This document shows, one piece after another, positions 34,335 through 43,549 of a DNA stretch of 64,000 bases. Source of the stretch: CAZSDU01 sp964429135. GTDB taxonomy: Bacteria > Bacteroidota > Bacteroidia > Bacteroidales > FEN-979. The first letter of the stretch is position 1, and every line of letters begins with the position of its first letter. The DNA lies in NCBI GenBank assembly GCA_964429135.1, contig CAYSAU010000001.1:236300-300299 (forward strand). The letters are read 5' to 3'. A program made the position numbers and the translations under genes. The notes beneath the pieces were generated by a model. That model saw only the letters and a list, made by a program, of their open reading frames with translations. It had not been told where the DNA came from and did not search any database.

Positions 34335-36581
34335 ATGAAACGACTTTTTTTACCATTTGTTTTTAGCTTCTTTCTGGTGCTTGCTGTGCATGCTCAGCAA
34401 AGCCAGAACAATACCTGTGAAACGGCAAGTCCGTTTTGCACTGGGACGACTTACACTTTCCCGGCAGGAGTGAATGCCGGGACCGGTCAGTCTGGCCCTT
34501 GTTACAATTGTTTGCTTACCCGACCCAATCCGGCCTGGTATTATATGAAAGTAGCGAATCCCGGTAGTATCATCATCCACATGCACAGTGTTCCCTCCCA
34601 CGACATTGATTTCTGTTGCTGGGGACCCTTTCCAAGCAAGGATGCGTGCAGCCAGTTGACCTGTAATAAGGTGGTTGATTGCAGCTATTCTACGGCTTCT
34701 TCGGAAACTGTGGATATTTTAAATGCCCAGACCGGCCAATATTATATTCTTATCATTACGAATTATTCCAACCAGCCCTGCAATATTATCTTTCAGCAAA
34801 CTGGTGGGACAGGAACAACAGATTGCTCCATTCTTCCTCCTCCGGCCACCAATAACAGTCCGATCTGCAACGGTCAGACTTTACGTCTGTCTGCTGCCAA
34901 TATGACGAATGCCTCTTACCACTGGTGGGGTCCCAATAATTTTGTTTCTAATGTCCAGAATCCCGTCATTCCGAATGCCACAACGGCCAATTCCGGAATG
35001 TATTACCTCACGGTTATGGTTAACGGGCAACCCAGTCAGGATACTTCCACAACCATTGCTTACGTTTATAATCCAATGGCCAATGCAGGTCCTGATGTGA
35101 GCATTCCGCATGGAACCAGCACCCAGTTACACGGAAGTTGCACCGGTGGCAGTGGTTCCTACCAGTATCACTGGGAACCCGCTAACAAACTGGTAAACCC
35201 CAATGCACAGAATCCACACACCATCAATCTTTTTGCATCCACTAATTTCACTCTGCAAATTACGGATGATTCAGCGAGCTGTACCTCCACGGATAATGTC
35301 ATGGTCAACATCGCGGGTACTGCATTAACGGTCAATGCTCTTGCAACTCCTTCTTCGGTCTGCAAGGGTGTTTCCACCCAGCTGCAGGCCATGGGCTCGG
35401 GAGGTACCGGAAATTATACTTATGCATGGACAGGCCCCAACGGATTTTCCTCAAATTTAAGCAGTCCGACGGTAATCCCGACAGAAACTTCAACCTATCA
35501 TATAGAGATTTCAGATGGTTATAATACCTCTAATGCAGATGTGGTGGTTACCGTGATCGAAAGACCTTTGGCAAACGCCGGTCCCGATAATACCATTCCT
35601 TATGGCACGTATACCTTTTTAAATGCCAGCGTTGTGGGGGGAAGCAGTAATTACGCTTATGAATGGTCACCCGCTGACAAGCTGATCAATGCCAATGTCA
35701 AATCACCTCAGACTGCCAACCTGACGGAAACTACAGTATATTCCGTAATCATCACTGATATGGTGACCAACTGCGTGAGTGATAATCCGGCCGATGTTAC
35801 CATCACGGTGAGCGGTGGGCCGCTGAATGTCAATCCGGTGGCTACTCCGGCCTCGATATGTCTTGGGGATTCCACCCGGCTTCATGCATCAGCAGGCGGA
35901 GGGAATATCGGTTTTTATCAATATTCCTGGATTTCCGATCCTCCTGGATTTACTTCTGACTTCCCTGATCCCTATGTTAAGCCACTTCAACCTACGACAT
36001 ACTCCTTAACGGTTTACGATGGTTACAATTCGATCAGCGGCCATACAAGCGTTTCCATTTATCCACAACCCGCCATTCATCTTGGCCCTGCCGATTCTGT
36101 CGTATGTCTTTATGAATCTGTGACCTTGAATGCCGGAAACCCGGGGGCTGGATACCTCTGGTCGAATGGAGCCACAACCCAAAGCATTACCCTTGTTACA
36201 ACCGGAATTATTTATGATGAGCAACAACTATCGGTTACGGTGACCAATCAAAACGGTTGCAGTTCCTCTTCCTCCATACGAATCATTTTTAATTTTGAAG
36301 CCTGTACAGGAATCAGCGATATGGAAAAGGATAAATTTTTCCTTATCTATCCGAATCCTACCAATGGAATGCTGACCATAGAGATCAAAGATCAGAAAAA
36401 ACCGCTGAGGGGAATGGTTTGCAATACCCTGGGAAGCGTGCTGAAAGAATTTGTGATAAAACCTGATAAAGATGGCCATGAAAGCCGGGAAATTGACTTG
36501 AGCAGCCTGCCGAAAGGTTTGTACGTGATTAAAATCATCAATGATTCCATTGTTCATACTGAAAAGCTTCTGATCGAATAG
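34335..36581 (+). CDS. T9SS cargo protein with Ig/SprB-like repeats (748 aa)
   Basis: Signal peptide MKRLFLPFVFSFFLVLAVHAQ, then an N-terminal domain rich in Cys (about 25-155; CETASPFCTGTTYTFP) resembling a pre-peptidase / jelly-roll fold. Repeating Ig/PKD or SprB-like modules follow (about 170-620), two of them with the GPDxxIPxGT pattern and WSPADKLINAN-like strands. A type A T9SS sorting domain ends the protein (about 675-748; IYPNPTNGMLTIEI to HTEKLLIE). It is presumably displayed on the surface as an adhesin or structural protein; no enzyme motif is visible. Its stop overlaps the next gene by one base (TAGTG). Confidence 0.87.
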   Translation: MKRLFLPFVFSFFLVLAVHAQQSQNNTCETASPFCTGTTYTFPAGVNAGTGQSGPCYNCLLTRPNPAWYYMKVANPGSIIIHMHSVPSHDIDFCCWGPFPSKDACSQLTCNKVVDCSYSTASSETVDILNAQTGQYYILIITNYSNQPCNIIFQQTGGTGTTDCSILPPPATNNSPICNGQTLRLSAANMTNASYHWWGPNNFVSNVQNPVIPNATTANSGMYYLTVMVNGQPSQDTSTTIAYVYNPMANAGPDVSIPHGTSTQLHGSCTGGSGSYQYHWEPANKLVNPNAQNPHTINLFASTNFTLQITDDSASCTSTDNVMVNIAGTALTVNALATPSSVCKGVSTQLQAMGSGGTGNYTYAWTGPNGFSSNLSSPTVIPTETSTYHIEISDGYNTSNADVVVTVIERPLANAGPDNTIPYGTYTFLNASVVGGSSNYAYEWSPADKLINANVKSPQTANLTETTVYSVIITDMVTNCVSDNPADVTITVSGGPLNVNPVATPASICLGDSTRLHASAGGGNIGFYQYSWISDPPGFTSDFPDPYVKPLQPTTYSLTVYDGYNSISGHTSVSIYPQPAIHLGPADSVVCLYESVTLNAGNPGAGYLWSNGATTQSITLVTTGIIYDEQQLSVTVTNQNGCSSSSSIRIIFNFEACTGISDMEKDKFFLIYPNPTNGMLTIEIKDQKKPLRGMVCNTLGSVLKEFVIKPDKDGHESREIDLSSLPKGLYVIKIINDSIVHTEKLLIE

Positions 36582-38527
36582 TGTATTATAAAAAATATCT
36601 TCTTTCCCTAATCGGGTTCATTTTGGCTATTACTGCCGCATGGGGACAGTTTCCGGATCCTCCTGCAAATTGTCCTCGTTCGGCTAAACAGGCGCATATC
36701 TGGTATTTTGGTGAAAAAGCCGGCATGGATTTCAATGCTGGTTCAGCCATACCTTTAACCAATCAGAATGTTATGCTGGCCATGAATGCTTCTTCCGTGA
36801 TCAGCGACAGTTTAGGCAACATCCTTTTTCTGACCAACGGAAGAAAAGTATATGACCGGACTTTTTCAATCATGCCCAACGCTACCGAACTCTATGGCAA
36901 TCTTGGTGCCACCCAACCCTGTATCATCGTACCCCTGCCCGGTTTTTCACATATTTTTTACCTCTTTACCCTTGATATGGCTTTTGTTCCAAACCCCCAA
37001 TCTCAGACCAAAGGGTTGACTTACAGCATTGTAGACATGACCCTGAGGAATGGTTTGGGAGATGCTACAGATATGCTCAATCTTCCCTTACTCAAGCCGG
37101 TTTGCAGTAAAATCACTGCCGTCAAACACGGGAATGGGAAAGATTTTTGGATTCTGGCCCATAAATTTAACAGCAATGAATTCTATGCCTACCTTTTAAC
37201 ATCCTCCGGCCTATCGGATCCTGTTATCAGTGCCACAGGGTCAACTCACGATGGCTCCCAGAATGACAATAACTATCAGGGTTATATGAAATTCAGCCCG
37301 GACGGCTCAAGGTTGGCGCTTACCATTCCAGGAAAAAACATAGTGGAAGCATTCACATTCAATAACCTGACCGGATCAGTATCTGCTCCGCTTAGCCATA
37401 CTTTTTCTGTCCCCGGAGTCAAACCCTTTGGACTTGAATTTTCCTCCGACAGTAAGAAACTTTATACTTCCGTACTTCAGCTTAATGCAGTTGGGCCTCC
37501 CACTAACCCGTCTTATATTTACCAGTTTGATTGCCAGGGTGATTTTTCTTCTCCGATCCTGGTTGCTACTATTCCCGGAGTGCTGGTCACGACGATGCAG
37601 CTCGCGGTGGATGGAAGGATTTACCTGACCAGGACCATAACCCAGACCATAAAAATCGATTCCCTGGATGTAATTTATAATCCAACAAGGCCAGGGGTAG
37701 AATGTAATTATAACAAACTTGATGGCAATGATCCTGTCCGTTTTCCCTTGTTAGGCAGAAATGCCTTTTACAGCCTGCCGAATTTCATGCAAAGCTATTT
37801 TGATATACCTGTTTTTACCTGGGATAGTTGTTGCCACCAGGATATCACCCGGTTTCATATCACCAATAAAGCCAATATTGACCAGGTCATTTGGAATTTC
37901 GGGGATAATTCTACTTCTACCGACCTTGATCCTGTCCATCAGTTTGCTCATGCGGGAATTTATAAGGTTGCCCTGACCCAGATTTTCAACGGAATGCAAT
38001 TCACGGATACGGTCGCGGTGACCATCCATCCAAAACCTTTCATTAATCTGGGGGATACCGTGTTTCTTTACGAGGGATCGGTGATCAACCTGCATGCCGG
38101 TGGCGGCTTCCAGGAATATCTATGGTCGACAGGAGCCACTGATTCCATCATCAATGTTTCCACCCAAGGAGAATACTGGGCTAAAGTCAAGGATTGGCAT
38201 TGTTGTATCAATGCGGATACGACATTGGTCAACGTATTTCATTTTTTCACCCCTACTGCATTTACCCCAAACGGAGATGGTTTAAATGATGTTTTCCGTG
38301 TAATCGGCCTCTACAGGAATATTGATCTGGAACTTTTTATCTATGATCGCTGGGGGAAAATGGTGTTTAAATCCAACCAGATTGATGATGGTTGGGATGG
38401 AAAAATAGGGAATAAACCTGCGGCTCCTGATACTTATGTCTGGAAAGCTTATATCCGATTTCTGGGGCAGGATATTATCACCCAGGGAAATATTGTTTTA
38501 TCAGGAACCGTAACCCTTGTCCGCTGA
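36581..38527 (+). CDS. T9SS cargo with type B (gliding-motility-associated, CHU_C) sorting domain, propeller-like and PKD domains
   Basis: The 648-residue protein starts at GTG overlapping the previous stop by one base, and its first residues form a signal peptide (YYKKYLLSLIGFILAITAAWG). Residues about 30-410 have repeated blades with SPDGSRLAL and SSDSKKLYT, a PD40/WD40-like beta-propeller. A PKD domain follows (about 413-486; WNFGDNSTSTDLDPVHQF). The C-terminus (about 556-648) starts TPTAFTPNGDGLNDVF and contains YDRWGKMVF, the CHU_C domain, so it should be exported as a type B T9SS substrate. Its stop overlaps tex by one base. Confidence 0.9.
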   Translation: MYYKKYLLSLIGFILAITAAWGQFPDPPANCPRSAKQAHIWYFGEKAGMDFNAGSAIPLTNQNVMLAMNASSVISDSLGNILFLTNGRKVYDRTFSIMPNATELYGNLGATQPCIIVPLPGFSHIFYLFTLDMAFVPNPQSQTKGLTYSIVDMTLRNGLGDATDMLNLPLLKPVCSKITAVKHGNGKDFWILAHKFNSNEFYAYLLTSSGLSDPVISATGSTHDGSQNDNNYQGYMKFSPDGSRLALTIPGKNIVEAFTFNNLTGSVSAPLSHTFSVPGVKPFGLEFSSDSKKLYTSVLQLNAVGPPTNPSYIYQFDCQGDFSSPILVATIPGVLVTTMQLAVDGRIYLTRTITQTIKIDSLDVIYNPTRPGVECNYNKLDGNDPVRFPLLGRNAFYSLPNFMQSYFDIPVFTWDSCCHQDITRFHITNKANIDQVIWNFGDNSTSTDLDPVHQFAHAGIYKVALTQIFNGMQFTDTVAVTIHPKPFINLGDTVFLYEGSVINLHAGGGFQEYLWSTGATDSIINVSTQGEYWAKVKDWHCCINADTTLVNVFHFFTPTAFTPNGDGLNDVFRVIGLYRNIDLELFIYDRWGKMVFKSNQIDDGWDGKIGNKPAAPDTYVWKAYIRFLGQDIITQGNIVLSGTVTLVR

Positions 38528-40677
38528 TGTTTGACCAATATGCCAAAATCATAGCTTCTGAATTTTCCATTGATCAGTCATTCGTGTTCAATACCTTGAC
38601 CCTGCTCGAAAGCGGTGCCAGTATTCCTTTTATTGCCCGTTATCGTAAAGAGATGACCGGAAGCATGGATGAAGTCGTCATTGGCAACATCCGTAGTCGG
38701 CTGAACCAGCTAAAGGAACTGGATGCCCGGCGTGCAGCCATCCTCAAATCACTCACTGATCAGGAAAAGCTGACTTCTGAGCTGGAAGTAGCCATTGCCG
38801 GGGCTACCACGATGACGGAACTGGAAGATATTTACCTCCCATACCGTCCGAAAAGAAAGACCCGCGCCAGTATTGCTAGAGAAAAAGGATTGCAACCCCT
38901 GGCAGAAATCATCTTCTCTCAGAAATACGATGATATTGCATCCAAAGCAGTCGGATTCATTGATGTGGAAAAGGGGGTGAACAATGTCGGGGAAGCTTTG
39001 CAGGGAGCAATGGATATCATTGCGGAATGGGTCAATGAGCATAGTTACGCCAGGAAACGGATCAGAAACCTTTTCCAGAGGGAATCTGTATTCAAAGCAA
39101 AAGTCGTGAAAGGAAAAGAGCAGGAGAGCGCTAACTACCAGGCCTATTTTAACCATCAAGAGGCATTCTGGAAAGCTCCTTCGCATCGGATTCTGGCTAT
39201 TTTCCGGGGAGAAAAGGAAGGATTTCTACGTGTTTCCATCGAAGTGGAGGATCAGAAAGCCCATGAGATTTTACATAAGATTTTTATCAGGGCAAAAAAT
39301 GCTTCTTCAGAAATGGTAAAGAATGCCATTGCTGATTCTTGTAAACGTCTACTCTACCCTTCAATGGAAACCGAGATGAGGCAATGGGCAAAAGAAAAAG
39401 CTGATGTTGAAGCCATCCGGGTGTTTACGGAAAATCTCCGTCAGTTATTGCTGTCACCTCCTCTCGGGCAAAAGAAGGTGCTGGCCATCGACCCGGGTTT
39501 TCGTACCGGGTGCAAATTGGTATGTCTCGATCGGCAGGGGAAACTCTTACACAATGAAACTATTTATCCCCATCCCCCTCAGAATGAAGTCAAAGCAGCC
39601 ATTCATAAAATCAAAAGTCTGGTCAATGCCTATGGCATTGAAGCCATTGCCATTGGTAACGGTACTGCCGGAAGGGAAACAGAACGACTCATCCGTTCCA
39701 TTCCTTTTGAAAATGACCTCCTGGCCTTGGTGGTGAATGAAAGTGGTGCTTCGGTATATTCCGCTTCAGCAGTTGCCCGTAAGGAATTCCCGGATTTTGA
39801 TATTACTGTTCGTGGCGCTGTTTCTATCGGCCGCCGGCTGATGGATCCCCTTGCTGAACTGGTTAAAATTGACCCTAAATCCATTGGAGTTGGTCAGTAC
39901 CAGCATGATGTTGACCAGAATGCACTTCAGAAGAGCCTGGAAGATACTGTAGTCAGTTGCGTGAATAAAGTGGGGGTGGAAGTCAATACGGCCAGTGAGG
40001 AATTACTCACTTATGTGTCGGGACTTGGACCGGTCCTGGCAAAAAATATTGTGGCTTACCGCAACGAACAGGGACCATTTAAATCGAGAACTGAATTCCG
40101 GAATGTCATACGTTTTGGGGACAAGGCTTTTGAGCAATCTGCTGGTTTCCTTCGCATCCGGGATGCCAGCAATCCCCTCGATCGCTCTGCCGTTCATCCC
40201 GAGTCTTACCATGTGGTTGACCGGATGGCAAAGAAATTGAATTGCAGTGTGTGGGATCTGATGGAAAAACCGGGATTGAGAATTCAGGTCAAACCCGAAG
40301 AGTTTATAGATGAAAAAGTAGGTATGCCAACCTTACAGGATATTTTGCAGGAACTGGCTAAACCCGGAAGGGATCCGCGACAGCAGTTTGAACTCTTCGA
40401 ATTCGATAAAAATGTCCATACGATGGAAGATCTTCGAAAGGGCATGCGCTTGCCGGGAATCGTGACGAATATTACCAATTTCGGCGCTTTCGTGGATATC
40501 GGAGTCCATCAGGACGGACTGGTGCACGTCAGCCAGATGGCCGACCGCTATGTGAAAGATCCCAATGATGTGCTCAGGCTCAATCAGAAGGTCATGGTTG
40601 AAGTGGTGGATATCGATATCCCCAGAAAAAGAATCCAGCTCAGCATGAAGGGACTCCATAATAAAGCGGGTGAATAG
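38527..40677 (+). CDS. tex: Tex-family RNA-binding transcriptional accessory protein
   Basis: The 716-residue protein has the Tex layout: an N-terminal helical domain (PFIARYRKEMTG, about 1-200), a YqgF/RNase-H-like domain (VLAIDPGFRTGCKLV, about 320-450), a helix-hairpin-helix pair (TYVSGLGPVLAKNIV, about 490-560) and a C-terminal S1 RNA-binding domain (about 640-716; VTNITNFGAFVDIGVHQDG). Tex binds nucleic acid and supports transcription fitness; its exact role is not settled. The ATG overlaps the stop of an exported surface protein gene (TGATG), so translation of a cytosolic housekeeping protein is coupled to a T9SS cargo gene. Confidence 0.93.
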   Translation: MFDQYAKIIASEFSIDQSFVFNTLTLLESGASIPFIARYRKEMTGSMDEVVIGNIRSRLNQLKELDARRAAILKSLTDQEKLTSELEVAIAGATTMTELEDIYLPYRPKRKTRASIAREKGLQPLAEIIFSQKYDDIASKAVGFIDVEKGVNNVGEALQGAMDIIAEWVNEHSYARKRIRNLFQRESVFKAKVVKGKEQESANYQAYFNHQEAFWKAPSHRILAIFRGEKEGFLRVSIEVEDQKAHEILHKIFIRAKNASSEMVKNAIADSCKRLLYPSMETEMRQWAKEKADVEAIRVFTENLRQLLLSPPLGQKKVLAIDPGFRTGCKLVCLDRQGKLLHNETIYPHPPQNEVKAAIHKIKSLVNAYGIEAIAIGNGTAGRETERLIRSIPFENDLLALVVNESGASVYSASAVARKEFPDFDITVRGAVSIGRRLMDPLAELVKIDPKSIGVGQYQHDVDQNALQKSLEDTVVSCVNKVGVEVNTASEELLTYVSGLGPVLAKNIVAYRNEQGPFKSRTEFRNVIRFGDKAFEQSAGFLRIRDASNPLDRSAVHPESYHVVDRMAKKLNCSVWDLMEKPGLRIQVKPEEFIDEKVGMPTLQDILQELAKPGRDPRQQFELFEFDKNVHTMEDLRKGMRLPGIVTNITNFGAFVDIGVHQDGLVHVSQMADRYVKDPNDVLRLNQKVMVEVVDIDIPRKRIQLSMKGLHNKAGE

Positions 40678-40734
40678 ACGTTCAGGTATTACGTTGATGG
40701 TGGGGCAATAACAATTGATAAATCCGGCAGATTA

Positions 40735-41403
40735 ATGATGAAAACCGCGGCAAAAATTTTTCTTCTTTTTTTATTTTCCCTTTACCTCTCAGGGGAAATA
40801 TCGGCACAGCGTATCCTCGGACAGTTAAGTGTGGGGATGAACCTGACCCAGGTGGATGGGGATGAATTTTATGGGTTTCATAAAGTCGGCCTGAATGTCG
40901 GCCCAGGTGTGCTTATTCCGTTTGGGAAAAATAAAAAATGGTCGGTTGGGATGGAATTGCTGTATTCCCAGAAAGGGAGTTACCATGGGGGTAATACAGA
41001 TACCACAACGTTCAGGCTAAAACTGGATTATCTGGACATTCCCGTGTTGGTTCATTTTACGGACAAGAAGGTGATCTCTGCAGGGGTAGGATTTTCTTAC
41101 GGGCAACTGATCAATTACAAAGAAACGAAAAATGCTGTCTTTGATAGTTTATTTATCTACCAGACCGGTTTATCAAATTCAGATATCAGTGTCGTGGCCG
41201 ATCTTCAGATCAGGTTGTGGAGCAAGCTCTGGGCGAATCTTCGCTATCAGTATTCTGTACTCCGGATCCGTGAAGTCATGGTCAATAATCCCCCGACTCC
41301 GAAATTTACTCGAAACCAGTTCAATAATGTAATCAGTATTCGCCTGACCTGGGTCTTCAATCAGGAAGTACCGAATAAGAAAAAGAAAGTCACAGAGGAT
41401 TGA
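40735..41403 (+). CDS. Outer-membrane beta-barrel protein (PorT-like family)
   Basis: The 222-residue protein has a signal peptide (AAKIFLLFLFSLYLSGEISA), then alternating amphipathic strands with glycine/aromatic turns (LSVGMNLTQVDG, VGMELLYSQKGSY, LDYLDIPVLVHF), the pattern of the outer-membrane beta-barrel family that contains PorT. A true PorT role cannot be claimed. Two start codons stand in tandem (40735 and 40738). It may share a transcript with tex, 57 bases upstream. No -7 box was found in that gap. Confidence 0.8.
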   Translation: MMKTAAKIFLLFLFSLYLSGEISAQRILGQLSVGMNLTQVDGDEFYGFHKVGLNVGPGVLIPFGKNKKWSVGMELLYSQKGSYHGGNTDTTTFRLKLDYLDIPVLVHFTDKKVISAGVGFSYGQLINYKETKNAVFDSLFIYQTGLSNSDISVVADLQIRLWSKLWANLRYQYSVLRIREVMVNNPPTPKFTRNQFNNVISIRLTWVFNQEVPNKKKKVTED

Positions 41404-41420
41404 CCTTTATAATTTAAATC

Positions 41421-42497
41421 ATGCTATTTCTCACAAATGACGAAAGCAGAACTTGGAGCGACCTGGGTCATCGCGCCTTAAGTTCCGGGGGTAAGCTGTT
41501 TTCTGTCGATTCATTTATTCGTCCTGGTCTGATTCCGGCATTTCATTTTTATATCGGAACCCTTTTGTTATCGGACAACCTGAATCAGGCCGGCCTTGAA
41601 TGGGTTACTGCCGGCATGGCCGGGGAACAGGGCGGCTTGTTTTCGAACGCCTTTTTAGCCAGCTATTTGGGAAGAAATAATGGGAAGTTGACAATTCCTG
41701 AAACTATTTTCGCAGATCCCGCCCCCTATATTCATTTTGCCGGCACACCTGTGCTGATTGATTCGAGGGTTAGTTTCAGATCGCATTGCGTGCATGCCCT
41801 GCCCGGGTTTACCAGAGCTGTTAAAATCATGGATATAGGTTGTGGTCATGGAATGGTGCTGGTTGACCTGCTTCTTGCATTACGCAGATCAGGAAATATC
41901 GGCCATGTGGATGAAATCCTTTTGATCGACCCTTCCAGGGCTATGCTTGAACTGGCCAAAGAAAATGTTAATAAATCATTCCCTGAGGCCACTATCAGGA
42001 TTTCACAAGCAAGGATTGAAACAATATCTGATACGATTGATGGGTATTATGATATTTCCCTTGCTTCTCTGTCGTACCATCATATGCCTTATGAAACAAA
42101 ATTATTTCACCTCAGAAAGCTGAAAGATCATTTGGGCTGTCTGGTTCTTTTTGAGCTGGATGCGAATAACGATACTCCTGAAATGCATTCTCCCGAACTG
42201 GCGTTATCAGTCTATCAATCTTATGGAGCATTGATGGATTTTGTGTTCGCCCATGATGCCCCGGTTGAACTGGCGATTTCCAGCATCGACAGGTTCCTGA
42301 TGTCGGAAGCCATTTACTTTTTTATCGAAAAGCGGGGAAATAGAAGCGATTATCATATGCTGAGATCGCAATGGCATCAAGTTTTTCGTGAAGGCCTGGG
42401 TCAGAAATTCAACTGTCTTTGCGATTCCACCTGCTTTGGCAATGAAAACATGGAACTGTTTACGATGATCTATGCTGATCTTAATAGATTCGCTTGA
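41421..42497 (+). CDS. SAM-dependent methyltransferase of unknown target
   Basis: The 358-residue protein has a class I methyltransferase domain starting near residue 130 with MDIGCGHGMVLVDL (motif I), LIDPSRAMLELAKEN (motif II) and DISLASLSYHHMP (motif IV). An N-terminal extension of about 110 residues precedes it, and I do not recognise that part. The domain resembles UbiE-like enzymes, but the substrate cannot be inferred. It follows the beta-barrel gene by 17 bases and converges with the NlpC/P60 gene, overlapping its 3' end by 17 bases. Confidence 0.75.
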   Translation: MLFLTNDESRTWSDLGHRALSSGGKLFSVDSFIRPGLIPAFHFYIGTLLLSDNLNQAGLEWVTAGMAGEQGGLFSNAFLASYLGRNNGKLTIPETIFADPAPYIHFAGTPVLIDSRVSFRSHCVHALPGFTRAVKIMDIGCGHGMVLVDLLLALRRSGNIGHVDEILLIDPSRAMLELAKENVNKSFPEATIRISQARIETISDTIDGYYDISLASLSYHHMPYETKLFHLRKLKDHLGCLVLFELDANNDTPEMHSPELALSVYQSYGALMDFVFAHDAPVELAISSIDRFLMSEAIYFFIEKRGNRSDYHMLRSQWHQVFREGLGQKFNCLCDSTCFGNENMELFTMIYADLNRFA

Positions 42498-43290
42498 TCA
42501 GCCGCAGTTTATGAGTATATTGCTGGATTTCAGCATTAAATATGCCTTCATGGTCAAGGGTGTCGATTCTGACTTTCCCTGAAGCATGCAGGATACGATT
42601 TCGATCAATGATCAGTCCGGTATGGATGATCTGACCCTCTGCATTATCGAAAAATGCAACATCCCCTGGTTCAGCTTCCTCCAGTAAACCGACTACTTCT
42701 CCTTGTCCTGATTGTTGGCTGGTATCTCGGAGCATGCTGACGTTTTTCAGTTTAAACACCATCTGAATCAAACCTGAACAATCAATGCCAAAAGGACTTC
42801 TTCCTCCCCAAAGATAAGGGGCGTGAAGGTAAAGCATGGCATCATGTATCATGGCCTGCTTGATGTCATCAATATCCTGTGGAATTTCAGCTTCCTCAAG
42901 TTCCGAAATTTGACTGAGCTGACCATCGAAAACATAATGTTCATCCCTGACCCTAAACCTGAATTCTTCAATTCCCGGAAGAGAACTGCCCAGTACAATG
43001 GGAAAAACCGATTTCCTGGTTTCGTTGGAAATCAGTTGAACAAGATCAAGACTGCATGGAGTTTCTGCATTTGACAAGGAAATAAATTCTGTTTCATCCA
43101 GGGAGGAGTGTTGCTTTTCTTCTATCCATCCCTCGTAATCATCATAACTGAGTTTGATTTTCAGCCAGTTTGAATGCTTTTCAAGTACGCGGTACAATTC
43201 TCCGAAAAGCACTTGGGTCATCATCTCTGAACGATGATTGGGATCGGACCTGACCGGAATGATGTTTTGAAGGCAAATTCCAAATTCCAT
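42481..43290 (-). CDS. NlpC/P60 peptidoglycan peptidase with SH3-like N-terminal domain
   Basis: The 269-residue protein has an SH3b-like N-terminal region (about 1-60; VLFGELYRVLEKHSNWLKI), a linker, and a C-terminal NlpC/P60 domain with catalytic Cys (GIDCSGLIQ) and His (QIIHTGLII), followed by ILHASGKVRID. This is the layout of gamma-D-glutamyl-diamino acid endopeptidases such as YkfC, which cleave muropeptides. No signal peptide is seen, so it may act on recycled peptides in the cytoplasm. A -7 box 23 bases upstream suggests its own promoter. Confidence 0.85.
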   Translation of the reverse strand: MEFGICLQNIIPVRSDPNHRSEMMTQVLFGELYRVLEKHSNWLKIKLSYDDYEGWIEEKQHSSLDETEFISLSNAETPCSLDLVQLISNETRKSVFPIVLGSSLPGIEEFRFRVRDEHYVFDGQLSQISELEEAEIPQDIDDIKQAMIHDAMLYLHAPYLWGGRSPFGIDCSGLIQMVFKLKNVSMLRDTSQQSGQGEVVGLLEEAEPGDVAFFDNAEGQIIHTGLIIDRNRILHASGKVRIDTLDHEGIFNAEIQQYTHKLRLIKRIY

Positions 43291-43312
43291 AATTAAGTCG
43301 TTAGTGAAGTCT

Positions 43313-43320
43313 CAAAGGTA
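43313..43320 (-). promoter_or_regulatory. Candidate -7 box (TACCTTTG) for the NlpC/P60 gene
   Basis: A perfect TAnnTTTG match on the minus strand, 23 bases before the ATG at 43290. Confidence 0.45.
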
Positions 43321-43328
43321 TTAAAAAG

Positions 43329-43363
43329 TATCCGTCATCTGTCATCCGCGATCCAGTATCTTG
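43329..43363. repeat. Five degenerate 7-bp repeats at the 3' end of the FeoB-partner gene
   Basis: In strict 7-base steps from 43329 on the plus strand the units are TATCCGT, CATCTGT, CATCCGC, GATCCAG and TATCTTG, with two weaker units after. The xATCsGx core matches the tract inside the decarboxylase gene at 12208-12284. The tract spans the stop codon of the 68-residue gene, so its last residues (KILDRG) are encoded by repeats. Confidence 0.65.
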
Positions 43364-43548
43364 CTTCCCTTTTCATTTTTTCCGGCCTGTATTTCTTTTT
43401 TCAAATCTTTCAGGGCACATCCTTGATCGGCAGATGAGCAGGCTTCACATGGGTGCGAAGAGCCGGTGAAAAATTTCATTAACCTCCAGCCCGTAATGAT
43501 AAGGGCTGTAAGGATGATAAATTCGGTAAGGTAAAGTTGCCAGTCCAT
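43342..43548 (-). CDS. FeoB-associated Cys-rich membrane protein
   Basis: A 68-residue protein with one N-terminal membrane helix (LYLTEFIILTALIITGW) and a Cys-rich cytoplasmic-type tail (CEACSSADQGC). That is the pattern of the small FeoB-associated family found just after feoB in many Bacteroidota; it probably assists ferrous iron uptake. It starts only one base downstream of feoAB, in the same operon. Its last few residues come from a heptamer-repeat tract, so the natural C-terminus may originally have been different. Confidence 0.8.
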   Translation of the reverse strand: MDWQLYLTEFIILTALIITGWRLMKFFTGSSHPCEACSSADQGCALKDLKKEIQAGKNEKGSKILDRG

Positions 43549-43549
43549 C

